A stretch of DNA of 64,000 bases from Maricaulis sp963976135. Its GTDB lineage: Bacteria > Pseudomonadota > Alphaproteobacteria > Caulobacterales > Maricaulaceae. The first letter of the stretch is position 1. Each line of letters starts with the position of its first letter. The position numbers and the translations under genes are program-made. The stretch is from assembly GCF_963976135.1 (NCBI RefSeq), contig NZ_CAXBKN010000001.1, positions 40,319 through 104,318 on the forward strand, in the 5' to 3' direction. The notes under the pieces are model-generated. The model was not told the origin of the DNA. It did not search any database and saw only the letters and a list, made by a program, of their open reading frames with translations. Of this stretch, positions 26,913 to 35,433 are shown piece by piece.

Positions 26913-27818
26913 ATGAATCGAATCGGCATCGATCTGGGCGGCACGAAAATCGAGGCCGTCGCGATGGACCCGCAAGGGGCGGTTATCGAGCGCCTGCGCG
27001 TGCCCGCGCCGCAGGCCTATCGCGACACTCTGGAGGCGATCGGCGGTCTGGTGAATGCGATCGAGCGCGAATATGGCGACGGCAGCCGCGTCGGTATCGG
27101 GCATCCCGGCTCGATCAGCCCGGCGACAGGCCTGATGCGTAACGCAAATTCCACATGGCTCAATGGCCATCCCTTCGCCCGCGATATCGAGGCCGCACTC
27201 GGCCGCCCGGTCCGCCTGGCCAATGACGCCGATTGCTTCACCCTGTCAGAAGCCGTCGATGGTGCCGGCCAGGGCGCCGGCATCGTGTTCGGGATCATCC
27301 TCGGCACCGGCGTCGGTGGCGGCATTGCGGTCGACGGGAAATTGCTGCACGGCGCCCAGGGGATTGCCGGCGAGTGGGGCCACAATCCCCTGCCCTGGAC
27401 CAACGAATCGGATCAGCCGGCCGCCTCGTGCTGGTGCGGCCAATCGGGTTGCCATGAAACCTGGCTCTCCGGACCCGGCCTGGCGCGCGACCACGCGGCG
27501 CGCAATGGCGGCGATCTGGGCGCGGCAGACATCTTTGCCGCGGCGGAAGCCGGCGATGCCCCGGCCCGCCGCAGCGTCGAGCTTCACAGCGACCGGCTCG
27601 CCCGCGGCATCGCCAGCGTGCTCAATATTCTCGATGCTGAGGTGGTCGTGCTCGGCGGCGGCGTCTCCAATGCCCCTGGCCTGGCGGAGCGTGTCACCGC
27701 CCGCCTGCCCGATTTCCTGTTCTCCGACATCGTGCGCACCCGTATCGTCACGCATCGTCATGGCGACAGTTCCGGCGTGCGCGGAGCGGCCTGGCTGTGG
27801 CCGGCCGGGACGCCATGA
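26913..27818 (+). CDS. ROK-family sugar kinase, fructokinase-like
   Basis: This 301-residue kinase phosphorylates a hexose with ATP. The phosphate-binding loop is GIDLGGTKIEAV near residues 5-16, the catalytic Asp is in LANDADCF, and GTGVGGGIAVDG is the second nucleotide motif. The ROK zinc site is GEWGHNPLPW followed by CWCGQSGCHET near 173-181. This resembles E. coli Mak (fructokinase) more than the glucose repressor branch, and there is no HTH domain. The substrate could be fructose, mannose or N-acetylglucosamine. It overlaps dinB by 4 bases. Confidence 0.88.
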   Translation: MNRIGIDLGGTKIEAVAMDPQGAVIERLRVPAPQAYRDTLEAIGGLVNAIEREYGDGSRVGIGHPGSISPATGLMRNANSTWLNGHPFARDIEAALGRPVRLANDADCFTLSEAVDGAGQGAGIVFGIILGTGVGGGIAVDGKLLHGAQGIAGEWGHNPLPWTNESDQPAASCWCGQSGCHETWLSGPGLARDHAARNGGDLGAADIFAAAEAGDAPARRSVELHSDRLARGIASVLNILDAEVVVLGGGVSNAPGLAERVTARLPDFLFSDIVRTRIVTHRHGDSSGVRGAAWLWPAGTP

Positions 27819-29113
27819 GCGCGCGGGGCTATTGCCGCGTCTGCCTGACACCACTCGCCGAGCCGGTCGATGCCTGCCCCGCCTGCGGCTCACACCGGCA
27901 TTTGTTTCACCCCGAACTGGGCACGCTCTCGATTGCGCATATCGATTGCGATGCGTTCTACGCGGCCGTCGAAAAGCGGGACAATCCCGAACTGGCCGAC
28001 AAACCCGTCATTATTGGCGGCCGCCAGCGCGGGGTTGTCTCGACCTGCTGCTATGTCGCGCGCATGTATGGGGTGCATTCGGCCATGCCGATGTTCAAGG
28101 CATTGAAGGCCTGCCCGGACGCGGTCGTGATTAGCGGCGATCATGCCAAATATGCCCGCGAGGGCGGGCGCATTCGCGAGATGATGCGCGATGTAACGCC
28201 CTTGGTCGAGCCGCTCTCGATCGACGAGGCCTTTCTCGACCTGACCGGCACGACACGGCTGCACGGCGCGCCGCCAGCCCTGACGCTGCTCAGACTGCAG
28301 CGCCGGATCCAGAACGTGGTCGGGATCACGGTTTCGGTCGGACTGTCCTTCAATAAATTCCTCGCCAAGACCGCTTCCGATCTCGACAAGCCAGACGGTT
28401 TCGCAGTGATTGGCGAGGCCGAGGCGATGGACTTCCTCGGCCCCCGGCCGGTGCGGTCAATCTACGGCGTCGGCCCGGCCTTCGCGGCCAAGCTGGAGCG
28501 CGACGGCCTGCGCACGCTCAATGATATCCGCCGCCACAGCGACAGGGACATGGCCAGACGCTATGGCGATTTCGGTTATCGCCTGGCACGGCTGGCGCGC
28601 GGCGAGGATCATCGCCGGGTCGAACCGGAGAGCGAGCGCAAGAGCGTCTCCTCGGAGACGACATTCAATGCCGATTTCAGCGAGTTGAAGCCTTTGGAAG
28701 ATCAGCTCTGGCGCCAATGCGTCAAGGTCGCCGACCAGATGAAGGCCAAGGCAATTTCCGGCTCCGTCGTGACGCTGAAACTGAAGACGTCTGACTTTCG
28801 CAGCCGCACCCGCCGTCGCACCCTGAACGAGCCGAGCCAGCTGGCCGATACGCTGTTCAAGGTCGGCCGCGAGCTGCTCGCGCCAGAGGTTGATGGCACC
28901 CGCTTTCGCCTGATCGGGATCGGCTTCTCCGCCTTGCAGGCCGCGGTCGGCGATAGCGGCGACCTGCTCGATCCGAATGCGATCCGCCGCGCGACCGCCG
29001 AGCGGGCCATGGACAAGGCGCGGGCCAAGTTTGGCGGCGACGCGGTGGTCAAGGGGCGGATGTTGAAGCCACGCCCCGATCCTGGCCCTGCAAAACCTGA
29101 TCGAACCAGTTGA
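27815..29113 (+). CDS. dinB: DNA polymerase IV with N-terminal zinc-ribbon extension
   Basis: This is a Y-family translesion polymerase. The start at 27815 (MSARGYCRVC) overlaps the kinase stop (ATGA). The first 45 residues carry two CxxC pairs (CRVC near 7-10, CPAC near 25) before the usual beginning at LSIAHIDCDAFYAAVE. The catalytic acidic residues are in IDCDAF and SIDEAF. The helix-hairpin-helix region and little-finger domain follow, with total length 432, longer than E. coli DinB (351). The 3' end overlaps the convergent hydrolase gene by 65 bases. Confidence 0.93.
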   Translation: MSARGYCRVCLTPLAEPVDACPACGSHRHLFHPELGTLSIAHIDCDAFYAAVEKRDNPELADKPVIIGGRQRGVVSTCCYVARMYGVHSAMPMFKALKACPDAVVISGDHAKYAREGGRIREMMRDVTPLVEPLSIDEAFLDLTGTTRLHGAPPALTLLRLQRRIQNVVGITVSVGLSFNKFLAKTASDLDKPDGFAVIGEAEAMDFLGPRPVRSIYGVGPAFAAKLERDGLRTLNDIRRHSDRDMARRYGDFGYRLARLARGEDHRRVEPESERKSVSSETTFNADFSELKPLEDQLWRQCVKVADQMKAKAISGSVVTLKLKTSDFRSRTRRRTLNEPSQLADTLFKVGRELLAPEVDGTRFRLIGIGFSALQAAVGDSGDLLDPNAIRRATAERAMDKARAKFGGDAVVKGRMLKPRPDPGPAKPDRTS

Positions 29114-29951
29114 ACGGCATCGGCCAGAAGCCCTGCGCCGCCTGTTTGAACGCTCCGAAATGGCCGATCTGGCCGGCACCGACCTCGGCCGGTGCAAGCC
29201 GCAGCAATTGCGTCTCGGCCGCGCTGTAGATCGCCAGCAGGTCCTCGGCCGCGCGCCGGCTCGCCAGGGTGTCGTCGGCGAAGGTCCAGTCGATGATCGG
29301 CGCGGTGATGCGATCGAAGACATGCGGTCCGAGAGCCGCCAGCTCATCGCCGAAATAGCCCGGTTTGAAAGCCCAGCGGCGCCATTGCTTGAACACACCG
29401 CGCGGCAGGGCCATCCCGCCCCAGGCGCCGCCCGAGGGAATATGGCCCGTCAGCGCCAGGCAGGCCGGTCCGTAGGCGAGCCAGAAGAAGAGCGCCGTCG
29501 GCCGGTAGCTCGGCTCGTGGGCGCCCCAATAGCCGGTACCGGCGCAGACAATGGCATGCGCCGCCGGCTTGAGCCCGTTATCGGCAAAGCCCAGCAAATG
29601 CCCGCCTACCGAATGGCCGAGCGTATAGAGCGGGCCGTCCGGGACCAGAGCCTGCGCCCGGTCGAGCGCGGCGGCGAAATCGAGCCGCCCCCAATCGACG
29701 ATATCGGCCTGAAAGCCCCTCATCTGCTGCGGTGCCGAACCGCCAATGCCGCGATAATCATAGAGCAGGCAGGCATAGCCCATGGCGGCACCCTGGCGCG
29801 CGATGCGGCGGTAGAGTTCCTTGGGAAATCCCGTACCCGATGAGATCAGCACGGCGGCTTTCGGCGCTTCGGGCGCGATGATGAGGCCGGATAGCTGATA
29901 GCCGTCACGGGCGTCGAACCGGATGTCTGATTCGTGGATCATTGTGCTCAT
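29049..29951 (-). CDS. Alpha/beta hydrolase, COG4757-like
   Basis: This 300-residue hydrolase starts best at MSTMIHESDI (29951). The nucleophile elbow is GHSVGG near residue 112, the oxyanion strand is VLISSGTGFPK, and GGSAPQQMRGFQAD is the conserved loop after YDYRGIG. The catalytic Asp is probably in DWTFADDTLAS. These features match the predicted hydrolase family UCP037442/COG4757. The physiological substrate is unknown. Its last 65 bases overlap the end of dinB on the other strand, which leaves both C-termini constrained. Confidence 0.85.
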   Translation of the reverse strand: MSTMIHESDIRFDARDGYQLSGLIIAPEAPKAAVLISSGTGFPKELYRRIARQGAAMGYACLLYDYRGIGGSAPQQMRGFQADIVDWGRLDFAAALDRAQALVPDGPLYTLGHSVGGHLLGFADNGLKPAAHAIVCAGTGYWGAHEPSYRPTALFFWLAYGPACLALTGHIPSGGAWGGMALPRGVFKQWRRWAFKPGYFGDELAALGPHVFDRITAPIIDWTFADDTLASRRAAEDLLAIYSAAETQLLRLAPAEVGAGQIGHFGAFKQAAQGFWPMPFNWFDQVLQGQDRGVASTSAP

Positions 29952-30053
29952 CGCCGCATCTTGCCTGATGACGTGCACGTCAAGTCAAGACTTGCCGTTT
30001 GCATGCCGCCAATACGCCGCTAGTCTCGCGCGAACCTACTGAATGGAGCCCCC

Positions 30054-30515
30054 ATGTCCGCCTTCGAAACCCGCCTTGCCGAATTGGGCATCACCCTGCC
30101 CGAGCCCGTCGCACCGGTTGCCAATTACGTGCCCTTCGTGCGCACCGGTGACCAGGTCTATATCTCCGGTCAGGTCTCCATCGGCCCCGAGGGGCTGGTC
30201 AAGGGCACACTCGGTCTGGATATGGATGTCGAGGCCGGCCAGGCGGCAGCGCGGCTGTGCGCGATCAATCTGATCGCCCAGCTCAAACTCGCCTGTGGCG
30301 GCGACCTGTCGCGGCTGAAACGTGTCGTCAAGCTGGGCGGATTCGTCGCCGCCGTGCCCGGCTTCACCGACATCCCCAAAGTCATCAATGGCTGTTCCGA
30401 CCTGATGGTCGAAGTCTTCGGCGATGCGGGCCGGCATGCCCGCTCGGCGGTATCCTGTCCGGTCCTGCCGCTGGGTGCTGCAGTCGAGATTGATGGCGTA
30501 TTCGTGATCGCCTGA
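30054..30515 (+). CDS. RidA-family protein
   Basis: This 153-residue protein belongs to the YjgF/RidA superfamily (cd02199-like branch). The relevant signatures are YISGQVSIGPEGLVKG and VKLGGFVAAVPGFTDIPKV, with ARSAVSCPVLPLGAAVEIDG at the C-terminus. RidA enzymes hydrolyse reactive enamine/imine intermediates from amino-acid catabolism; this branch carries Cys where RidA proper has the conserved Arg context (RSAVSCPVLP), so its activity may differ. AGCCCCC-type leader and ATG at 30054. It stands alone, not in an evident operon. Confidence 0.88.
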   Translation: MSAFETRLAELGITLPEPVAPVANYVPFVRTGDQVYISGQVSIGPEGLVKGTLGLDMDVEAGQAAARLCAINLIAQLKLACGGDLSRLKRVVKLGGFVAAVPGFTDIPKVINGCSDLMVEVFGDAGRHARSAVSCPVLPLGAAVEIDGVFVIA

Positions 30516-30595
30516 CCGGCAGTCATTGCACCTTCCCCCCTCGCGCCTCTGCCCGCTCTCGTCTAGACAGGGCGGCAGGAAAAAGGATTTGTCCC

Positions 30596-31339
30596 ATGTT
30601 GCGTCTGATTGCGATCTCTACTGCCGCCACCCTCATGCTCGGATGCCAGCAGGCCCCGGCCGATGCGCAATTGAATGACCGTTCCCGCGAGGAAGTCGGC
30701 GAGATCGTGCGCGCCTATATTCTCGAGAATCCGGAAATCATCGAAGAAGCACTGATCGAGTTGCAGCGTCGCGCCCAGGCCCGCGAGATGGAAAATGTTT
30801 ATGCCGCGATCGAACGCAATGTGTCGGCGATTTACGGCGATGCCCGCGATCCGCGTTTCGGCGGCGCCGAGCCGGACGTCACCATCGTCGAATTCATGGA
30901 TTACAAATGCTCCTATTGCCGCGTCGCCAATGAATGGGTGACCGACGTCAATGAGCGCTATGGCGACCGCGTCCAGTTCATTTTCAAGGAATATCCCATC
31001 CTCGGTCCCGATTCGCTGGAAGCCTCCCGCGCCGCGCTGGCGGCGCTGCGTCAGGGTCCGGAACTCTATGAGGTCTTCCACCGCTCCATGATCAATGCCA
31101 GCGGCCCGCTGCCGGCAACACGGATCGACCAGCTCGCTGCGCTGGCCGGGGTCGATGTGGCGCGGATGCGAGCCGATATGGAAGACGAGGCGATCATGAA
31201 TCACATCCTCGATGTACGCGCGCTGGGCCAGGCGCTCGACGTCACCGGCACGCCCTTCTTCATCGTCGATGGTGTGGTTGTGGCAGGCGCCAATGAGCTG
31301 GCTCTGGAAGCAGCGCTGCAGACCGGGCTGGGCGGCTAG
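30596..31339 (+). CDS. DsbA-family thiol oxidoreductase, probable lipoprotein
   Basis: The 247-residue protein begins with a hydrophobic segment ending MLGC at residue 17, a lipobox-like motif, so it may be lipid-anchored; cleavage after ADA is the alternative. Residues 25-80 form a charged helical dimerisation-type region (SREEVGEIVRAYILENPEII). The thioredoxin domain has CSYC in MDYKCSYCRVAN near 103-106 and the cis-Pro in VTGTPFFIVDG. It resembles the ScsC/DsbA-like exported family. Its role is disulfide formation or isomerisation in the periplasm. Confidence 0.88.
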   Translation: MLRLIAISTAATLMLGCQQAPADAQLNDRSREEVGEIVRAYILENPEIIEEALIELQRRAQAREMENVYAAIERNVSAIYGDARDPRFGGAEPDVTIVEFMDYKCSYCRVANEWVTDVNERYGDRVQFIFKEYPILGPDSLEASRAALAALRQGPELYEVFHRSMINASGPLPATRIDQLAALAGVDVARMRADMEDEAIMNHILDVRALGQALDVTGTPFFIVDGVVVAGANELALEAALQTGLGG

Positions 31340-31346
31340 GAGGCCG

Positions 31347-32150
31347 TCAGATCAGGCCGGAAAGCGGGCTGGACGGGTCGGCATAGCGCTTTTTCGGCAT
31401 GCGGCCGGCGAGATAGGATTGCCGGCCGGCGATGACGGCATGCTTCATCGCTGACGCCATCAGCACCGGGTCCTTCGCCTCCGCGATGGCCGTATTCATC
31501 AGCACGCCATCACAGCCCAGCTCCATCGCGACGGTCGCGTCCGACGCCGTGCCGACGCCGGCATCGACGATGACCGGCACCGATGATTGTTCGATGATCA
31601 GGCGGATATTGACCGGATTCTGGATCCCCAGGCCCGAGCCGATCGGGGCACCAAGCGGCATGATGGCGCAACAGCCGATCTCTTCCAGCTTCTTTGCGAA
31701 GACCGGATCATCGGAGCAATAGACCATGACGTCGAAGCCGTCCCTGATCAGCAGCTCGGCGGCGCGCAGGGTCTCGACCATGTCGGGATAGAGATGTTTG
31801 GGATCGGACAGGACTTCCAGCTTGACCAGGTTCCAGCCACCGGCCTCGCGGGCCAGACGCAGGGTGCGCACGGCATCCTCGCCGGTGAAACAGCCCGCCG
31901 TGTTCGGCAGGAAAATATATTGTTCCGGATCGATGAAATCGACCAGCCGCGGCTCGTCGGGATTGGACAGGTTCACGCGCCGGATCGCGACGGTGATCAT
32001 CTCGGCGCCGGACGCTTCCAGGGCGCGGGCATTTTGCTCATAGCTGGCATATTTGCCGGTGCCGATGATCAGGCGCGATGAGAGTGTGCGGCCGGCGACC
32101 ACCAGCGGTTTGTCCTGCAAGGCCTGCGTCATGATTGATCCGTCTTCCAT
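31347..32150 (-). CDS. thiG: Thiazole synthase
   Basis: ThiG makes the thiazole phosphate of thiamine from deoxyxylulose phosphate, dehydroglycine or glycine imine, and ThiS thiocarboxylate. The start at 32150 (MEDGSIMTQ) has GGAGG 8 bases upstream, inside the end of thiS, so the two are translationally coupled. The TIM-barrel signatures RLIIGTGKYASYEQN, VKLEVLSDPKHLYPDM (Schiff-base Lys), and PVIVDAGVGTASDA are intact. Length of 267 is close to the norm. No thiC, thiD or thiE is nearby. Confidence 0.95.
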   Translation of the reverse strand: MEDGSIMTQALQDKPLVVAGRTLSSRLIIGTGKYASYEQNARALEASGAEMITVAIRRVNLSNPDEPRLVDFIDPEQYIFLPNTAGCFTGEDAVRTLRLAREAGGWNLVKLEVLSDPKHLYPDMVETLRAAELLIRDGFDVMVYCSDDPVFAKKLEEIGCCAIMPLGAPIGSGLGIQNPVNIRLIIEQSSVPVIVDAGVGTASDATVAMELGCDGVLMNTAIAEAKDPVLMASAMKHAVIAGRQSYLAGRMPKKRYADPSSPLSGLI

Positions 32151-32151
32151 T

Positions 32152-32355
32152 TTATCCACCTCCGACGAAGGCGACGATTTCGATGCGGTCACCCTGGGCC
32201 AGCGCATCGAGGCTGTAGCGCGAGCGGGGCACGATTTCCAGATTGCGCTCGACAGCGATCTTGCGCCCGTCCAGCCCGAGGGCATGCACCAGATCGGCGA
32301 CAAGACTGCCCGCTGGCATGTTTCGCGCCTCACCATTGACTGTCAGTTGCAACAC
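32152..32355 (-). CDS. thiS: Thiamine biosynthesis sulfur carrier ThiS
   Basis: This 67-residue ubiquitin-like protein ends in Gly-Gly (VAFVGGG), the end that is adenylylated and thiocarboxylated for sulfur transfer. LTVNGEARNMPAGSLVADLV and GDRIEIV match the family. Its stop lies one base before the thiG start. It is divergent from aroQ with only 72 bases between, too little room for a TPP riboswitch. Confidence 0.93.
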   Translation of the reverse strand: MLQLTVNGEARNMPAGSLVADLVHALGLDGRKIAVERNLEIVPRSRYSLDALAQGDRIEIVAFVGGG

Positions 32356-32427
32356 GGCTTCCGCTCACTCCGCTTGTAAGTGGGATGGCTGACGTCGTAG
32401 AACTTATGCGGGCTGTAAGGCAAGGCC

Positions 32428-32868
32428 ATGACGAAACCGATCTACATTCTCAACGGGCCGAACCTGAATCTCCTCGGCAGTCGCGAGCCGGAAATCTACG
32501 GAGCCATGACGCTCGATGATATCGCAGCTGCCTGCGCCGCCCATGCCGGCAAGCTGGGCCAGGTAATCGAATTCCGGCAATCCAACCATGAAGGCGTGCT
32601 GGTTGACTGGCTGCACGAGGCGAATCTCAAGGCCAGCGCCATCGTCTTCAACCCGGGTGCCTACACACATACATCTGTGGCTTTGCATGACGCGGTTCGC
32701 GCGATAGAACCCCCTGTCATTGAAGTTCACTTGAGCCAGACCGCCGCCCGGGAATCTTTCCGGCACCACTCCTTCGTCGCCTCTGCAGCCAGAGGCAGCA
32801 TTACCGGACTTGGTCTGGCAAGTTATCTGCTGGGAATCGACGCAGCATTGCATTGCCTGCATCACTGA
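32428..32868 (+). CDS. aroQ: 3-dehydroquinate dehydratase, type II
   Basis: This 146-residue enzyme of the shikimate pathway dehydrates 3-dehydroquinate. The diagnostic motif ILNGPNLNLLGSREPEIYG lies at residues 7-25, with the active-site tyrosine in EIYG. The catalytic His is in EVHLSQ, and FNPGAYTHTS is the substrate-binding loop. It is followed after 21 bases by accB, the order common in alphaproteobacteria. Confidence 0.96.
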   Translation: MTKPIYILNGPNLNLLGSREPEIYGAMTLDDIAAACAAHAGKLGQVIEFRQSNHEGVLVDWLHEANLKASAIVFNPGAYTHTSVALHDAVRAIEPPVIEVHLSQTAARESFRHHSFVASAARGSITGLGLASYLLGIDAALHCLHH

Positions 32869-32889
32869 CGGATCCAAAAGGCCCAAATC

Positions 32890-33375
32890 ATGAGTTCTGA
32901 GACCCGAAGCCGTTCGCCTATCGACCCTGAAATCGTGCGCGAGCTCGCCGATATCCTGCGCGAAACCGATCTGTCGGAAATCGAGGTTGAGCGCGGCGAT
33001 CTTCGCCTGCGCATCGCCCGCCAGCTGCAGGCCGCCCAAGTGGTGCAGGCTGTCGCCGCACCGGCCGCCGCCGCTGCCCCGCCAGGCTATGCTGTCGAGA
33101 CGCCGGGACCGGTCGCCGGCGCCGGTGACCTCAGCGCTCATCCCGGCGTCATCAATTCGCCCATGGTCGGCACCGCCTATCTGAAACCCAATCCGGAATC
33201 AGACAATTTCGTCAAAGTCGGCGAAATGGTAAAAAAGGGCGACACCATCCTGCTGATCGAAGCGATGAAAACCTTCAATCCGATCATTGCGGAAAAATCA
33301 GGCAAGATTTCGGAAATTCTTGTCGAAGAAGGCCAGCCGGTCGAATTCGGCGAGCCGCTCTTCATCCTGATCTAA
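32890..33375 (+). CDS. accB: Biotin carboxyl carrier protein of acetyl-CoA carboxylase
   Basis: This 161-residue carrier holds biotin on a lysine in LIEAMKTFNPI near residue 127; the usual EAMKM is EAMKT here. An Ala/Pro-rich linker (AAPAAAAAPPG) separates the N-terminal part, beginning IDPEIVRELADILRETDLSEIEVERG, from the lipoyl-type biotinyl domain. It works with AccC and the carboxyltransferase AccAD, which is not in the window, in fatty-acid synthesis. It lies 27 bases before accC. Confidence 0.95.
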   Translation: MSSETRSRSPIDPEIVRELADILRETDLSEIEVERGDLRLRIARQLQAAQVVQAVAAPAAAAAPPGYAVETPGPVAGAGDLSAHPGVINSPMVGTAYLKPNPESDNFVKVGEMVKKGDTILLIEAMKTFNPIIAEKSGKISEILVEEGQPVEFGEPLFILI

Positions 33376-33402
33376 CGCTCACCCCTGCCGCGAGCGCCAA
33401 AC

Positions 33403-34749
33403 ATGTTCGATAAAATCCTGATCGCCAATCGCGGCGAAATCGCCCTTCGCATCCACCGGGCGTGCCGTGAAATGGGCATTCGCACCGTCGCCATCCATTC
33501 GGAGGCCGACGCCAATGCCATGCATGTGCGCCTCGCCGACGAGAGTGTCTGCGTCGGCCCGGCTTCGGCCGCCAAGAGCTATCTCAACATACCCTCCATC
33601 ATCGCGGCGGCGGAAGTCACCGGCGCCCAGGCGATCCATCCGGGTTATGGCTTCCTGTCTGAAAATGCCCGCTTCGCCGAAATCGTCGAGGCTCACGACC
33701 TGACCTTTATCGGCCCGACGGCCGCGCATATCCGGATGATGGGCGACAAGATCACCGCCAAGAAGGCCGTGATGGCTGCCGGGATCCCCGTCGTGCCCGG
33801 CTCGGAAGGCGGCGTTTCCAATATCAAGGAAGCCAAGGAAATCGCGGGCGGGATCGGCTACCCCGTGCTGGTGAAGGCGGCATCGGGTGGCGGCGGTCGC
33901 GGCATGAAGGTCGCGGAAAACGAGGAAAAGCTCCAGGAAGCCATGGAGACCGCTTCGGCGGAAGCTGCGGCGGCCTTTGGCGATGGCACCATTTATCTCG
34001 AGAAGTATCTCGGCCGGCCGCGCCATATCGAAATCCAGATCCTCGCCGACATGCACGGCAATGTCGTGCATCTGGGTGAGCGCGATTGTTCCTTGCAGCG
34101 CCGTCACCAGAAAATCCTCGAAGAGGCCCCCTCGCCGGCCCTGACGGCCGAGGAGCGCGCCACGATCGGCGAGACCGTGCGCAAGGCGATCGAGGTAATC
34201 GGCTATCGCGGCGTCGGCACGATCGAATTTCTCTACGAGAACGGCGAGTTTTATTTCATCGAGATGAATACGCGCCTGCAGGTCGAACACCCGGTGACCG
34301 AAATGATCACCGGCATTGATCTGGTGCGCGAACAGATCCGTGTCGCCGATGGTGCGCATCTCGATATCCGCCAGGAAGACATCACGTTTGAAGGCCATTC
34401 GATCGAATGCCGGATCAATGCGGAAAACCCCCGCACCTTCGCGCCCTCGCCGGGCAAGATCACCGATTTCCATGCGCCAGGCGGGCTCGGTGTGCGGCTC
34501 GATTCGGCGCTCTATACCGGCTATTCCGTGCCGCCCTATTATGACAGCCTGATCGGCAAGCTGATCGTGCATGGCCGCACCCGCGCCGAGGCGCTGCTGC
34601 GTCTGCGCCGCTCGCTGGAGGAAATGGTCGTCGGCGGGATTGAGACCTCGATCCCGATCTTCCTCAACCTGCTTGAGGAACCGGAATTCGTGAATGGCGA
34701 TTACCATATCCGCTGGCTGGAAGACTGGCTGGCCAGCCGCGAGGCCTAG
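33403..34749 (+). CDS. accC: Biotin carboxylase of acetyl-CoA carboxylase
   Basis: This 448-residue ATP-grasp enzyme carboxylates the biotin on AccB. It begins MFDKILIANRGEIALRI. The glycine-rich lid is KAASGGGGRGMKVA, and FIEMNTRLQVEHPVTEM carries the catalytic Glu/Asn/Arg residues. RDCSLQRRHQKILEEAPSP is also characteristic. The length equals the usual bacterial AccC. The next gene, aat, begins about 15 bases downstream and is likely co-transcribed. Confidence 0.97.
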   Translation: MFDKILIANRGEIALRIHRACREMGIRTVAIHSEADANAMHVRLADESVCVGPASAAKSYLNIPSIIAAAEVTGAQAIHPGYGFLSENARFAEIVEAHDLTFIGPTAAHIRMMGDKITAKKAVMAAGIPVVPGSEGGVSNIKEAKEIAGGIGYPVLVKAASGGGGRGMKVAENEEKLQEAMETASAEAAAAFGDGTIYLEKYLGRPRHIEIQILADMHGNVVHLGERDCSLQRRHQKILEEAPSPALTAEERATIGETVRKAIEVIGYRGVGTIEFLYENGEFYFIEMNTRLQVEHPVTEMITGIDLVREQIRVADGAHLDIRQEDITFEGHSIECRINAENPRTFAPSPGKITDFHAPGGLGVRLDSALYTGYSVPPYYDSLIGKLIVHGRTRAEALLRLRRSLEEMVVGGIETSIPIFLNLLEEPEFVNGDYHIRWLEDWLASREA

Positions 34750-34764
34750 ACAGGCGGAGACTTG

Positions 34765-35433
34765 ATGCGCGGATTCGGGGCCACAGAACTTCTCGAATGC
34801 TACGCCCGCGGGGTCTTCCCGATGGCGGAAGGTCGCGACGATCCACGCATCTACCTGCTCGATCCGGACGAGCGCGGCATCCTGCCGCTCGATGATTTTC
34901 ATATCCCGCGCCGATTGCAGCGCACGGTGCGCCAGGAAGTGTTCCAGGTCAGCATCAATCTCGACTTCCACGCCGTGGTCGCAGGCTGTTGCCAGTCGGC
35001 ACCGGGCCGCGAGGAGACCTGGATCAATGACGGGATTTTCAGCCTCTATGCCGAGCTGCATCGCCAGGGCCATGCCCATAGCGTCGAGTGCCGGCGCGGC
35101 GGCGAGCTGGTCGGTGGCCTCTATGGCGTCTCACTTGGCGGCGCCTTCTTTGGCGAGAGCATGTTTTCGCTGGAACGTGATGCCAGCAAAGTCGCGCTGG
35201 TACATTTGCTCGCCCGTTTGAACGCCGGCGGCTATGCCCTGCTCGACACCCAGTTTACGACAGAACACCTGGAAACCTTCGGCGCCCACTCGATCACGCG
35301 CGATGACTACAAGGCGCGGCTCGCCCGGGCATTGAAACTGGATGGGGATTTCCTGGCGTTACCGGCGCAGGTCAATGGCCAGGTGGCGCTGCAGCAGGCT
35401 CAAGCCTTGCAGTCGAGCACCCAGACATCATAG
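34765..35433 (+). CDS. aat: Leucyl/phenylalanyl-tRNA-protein transferase
   Basis: This enzyme adds Leu or Phe to proteins with N-terminal Lys or Arg, making them substrates of ClpS-ClpAP. The 222-residue product has the family signature ELLECYARGVFPMAEG and GELVGGLYGVSLGGAFFGESMF. LLDTQFTTEHLETFGA forms the C-terminal conserved block. The ATG at 34765 is preceded by GGAGA. Its last 34 bases overlap the convergent DUF2155 gene. Confidence 0.95.
   Translation: MRGFGATELLECYARGVFPMAEGRDDPRIYLLDPDERGILPLDDFHIPRRLQRTVRQEVFQVSINLDFHAVVAGCCQSAPGREETWINDGIFSLYAELHRQGHAHSVECRRGGELVGGLYGVSLGGAFFGESMFSLERDASKVALVHLLARLNAGGYALLDTQFTTEHLETFGAHSITRDDYKARLARALKLDGDFLALPAQVNGQVALQQAQALQSSTQTS

Noticed and set aside
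33379..35079. Open frame of 566 codons antisense to accC and aat
   Set aside because: It is the mirror of strongly conserved genes in GC-rich DNA; its protein has no recognised motif and is rich in His, Arg and Gly, as antisense frames are.
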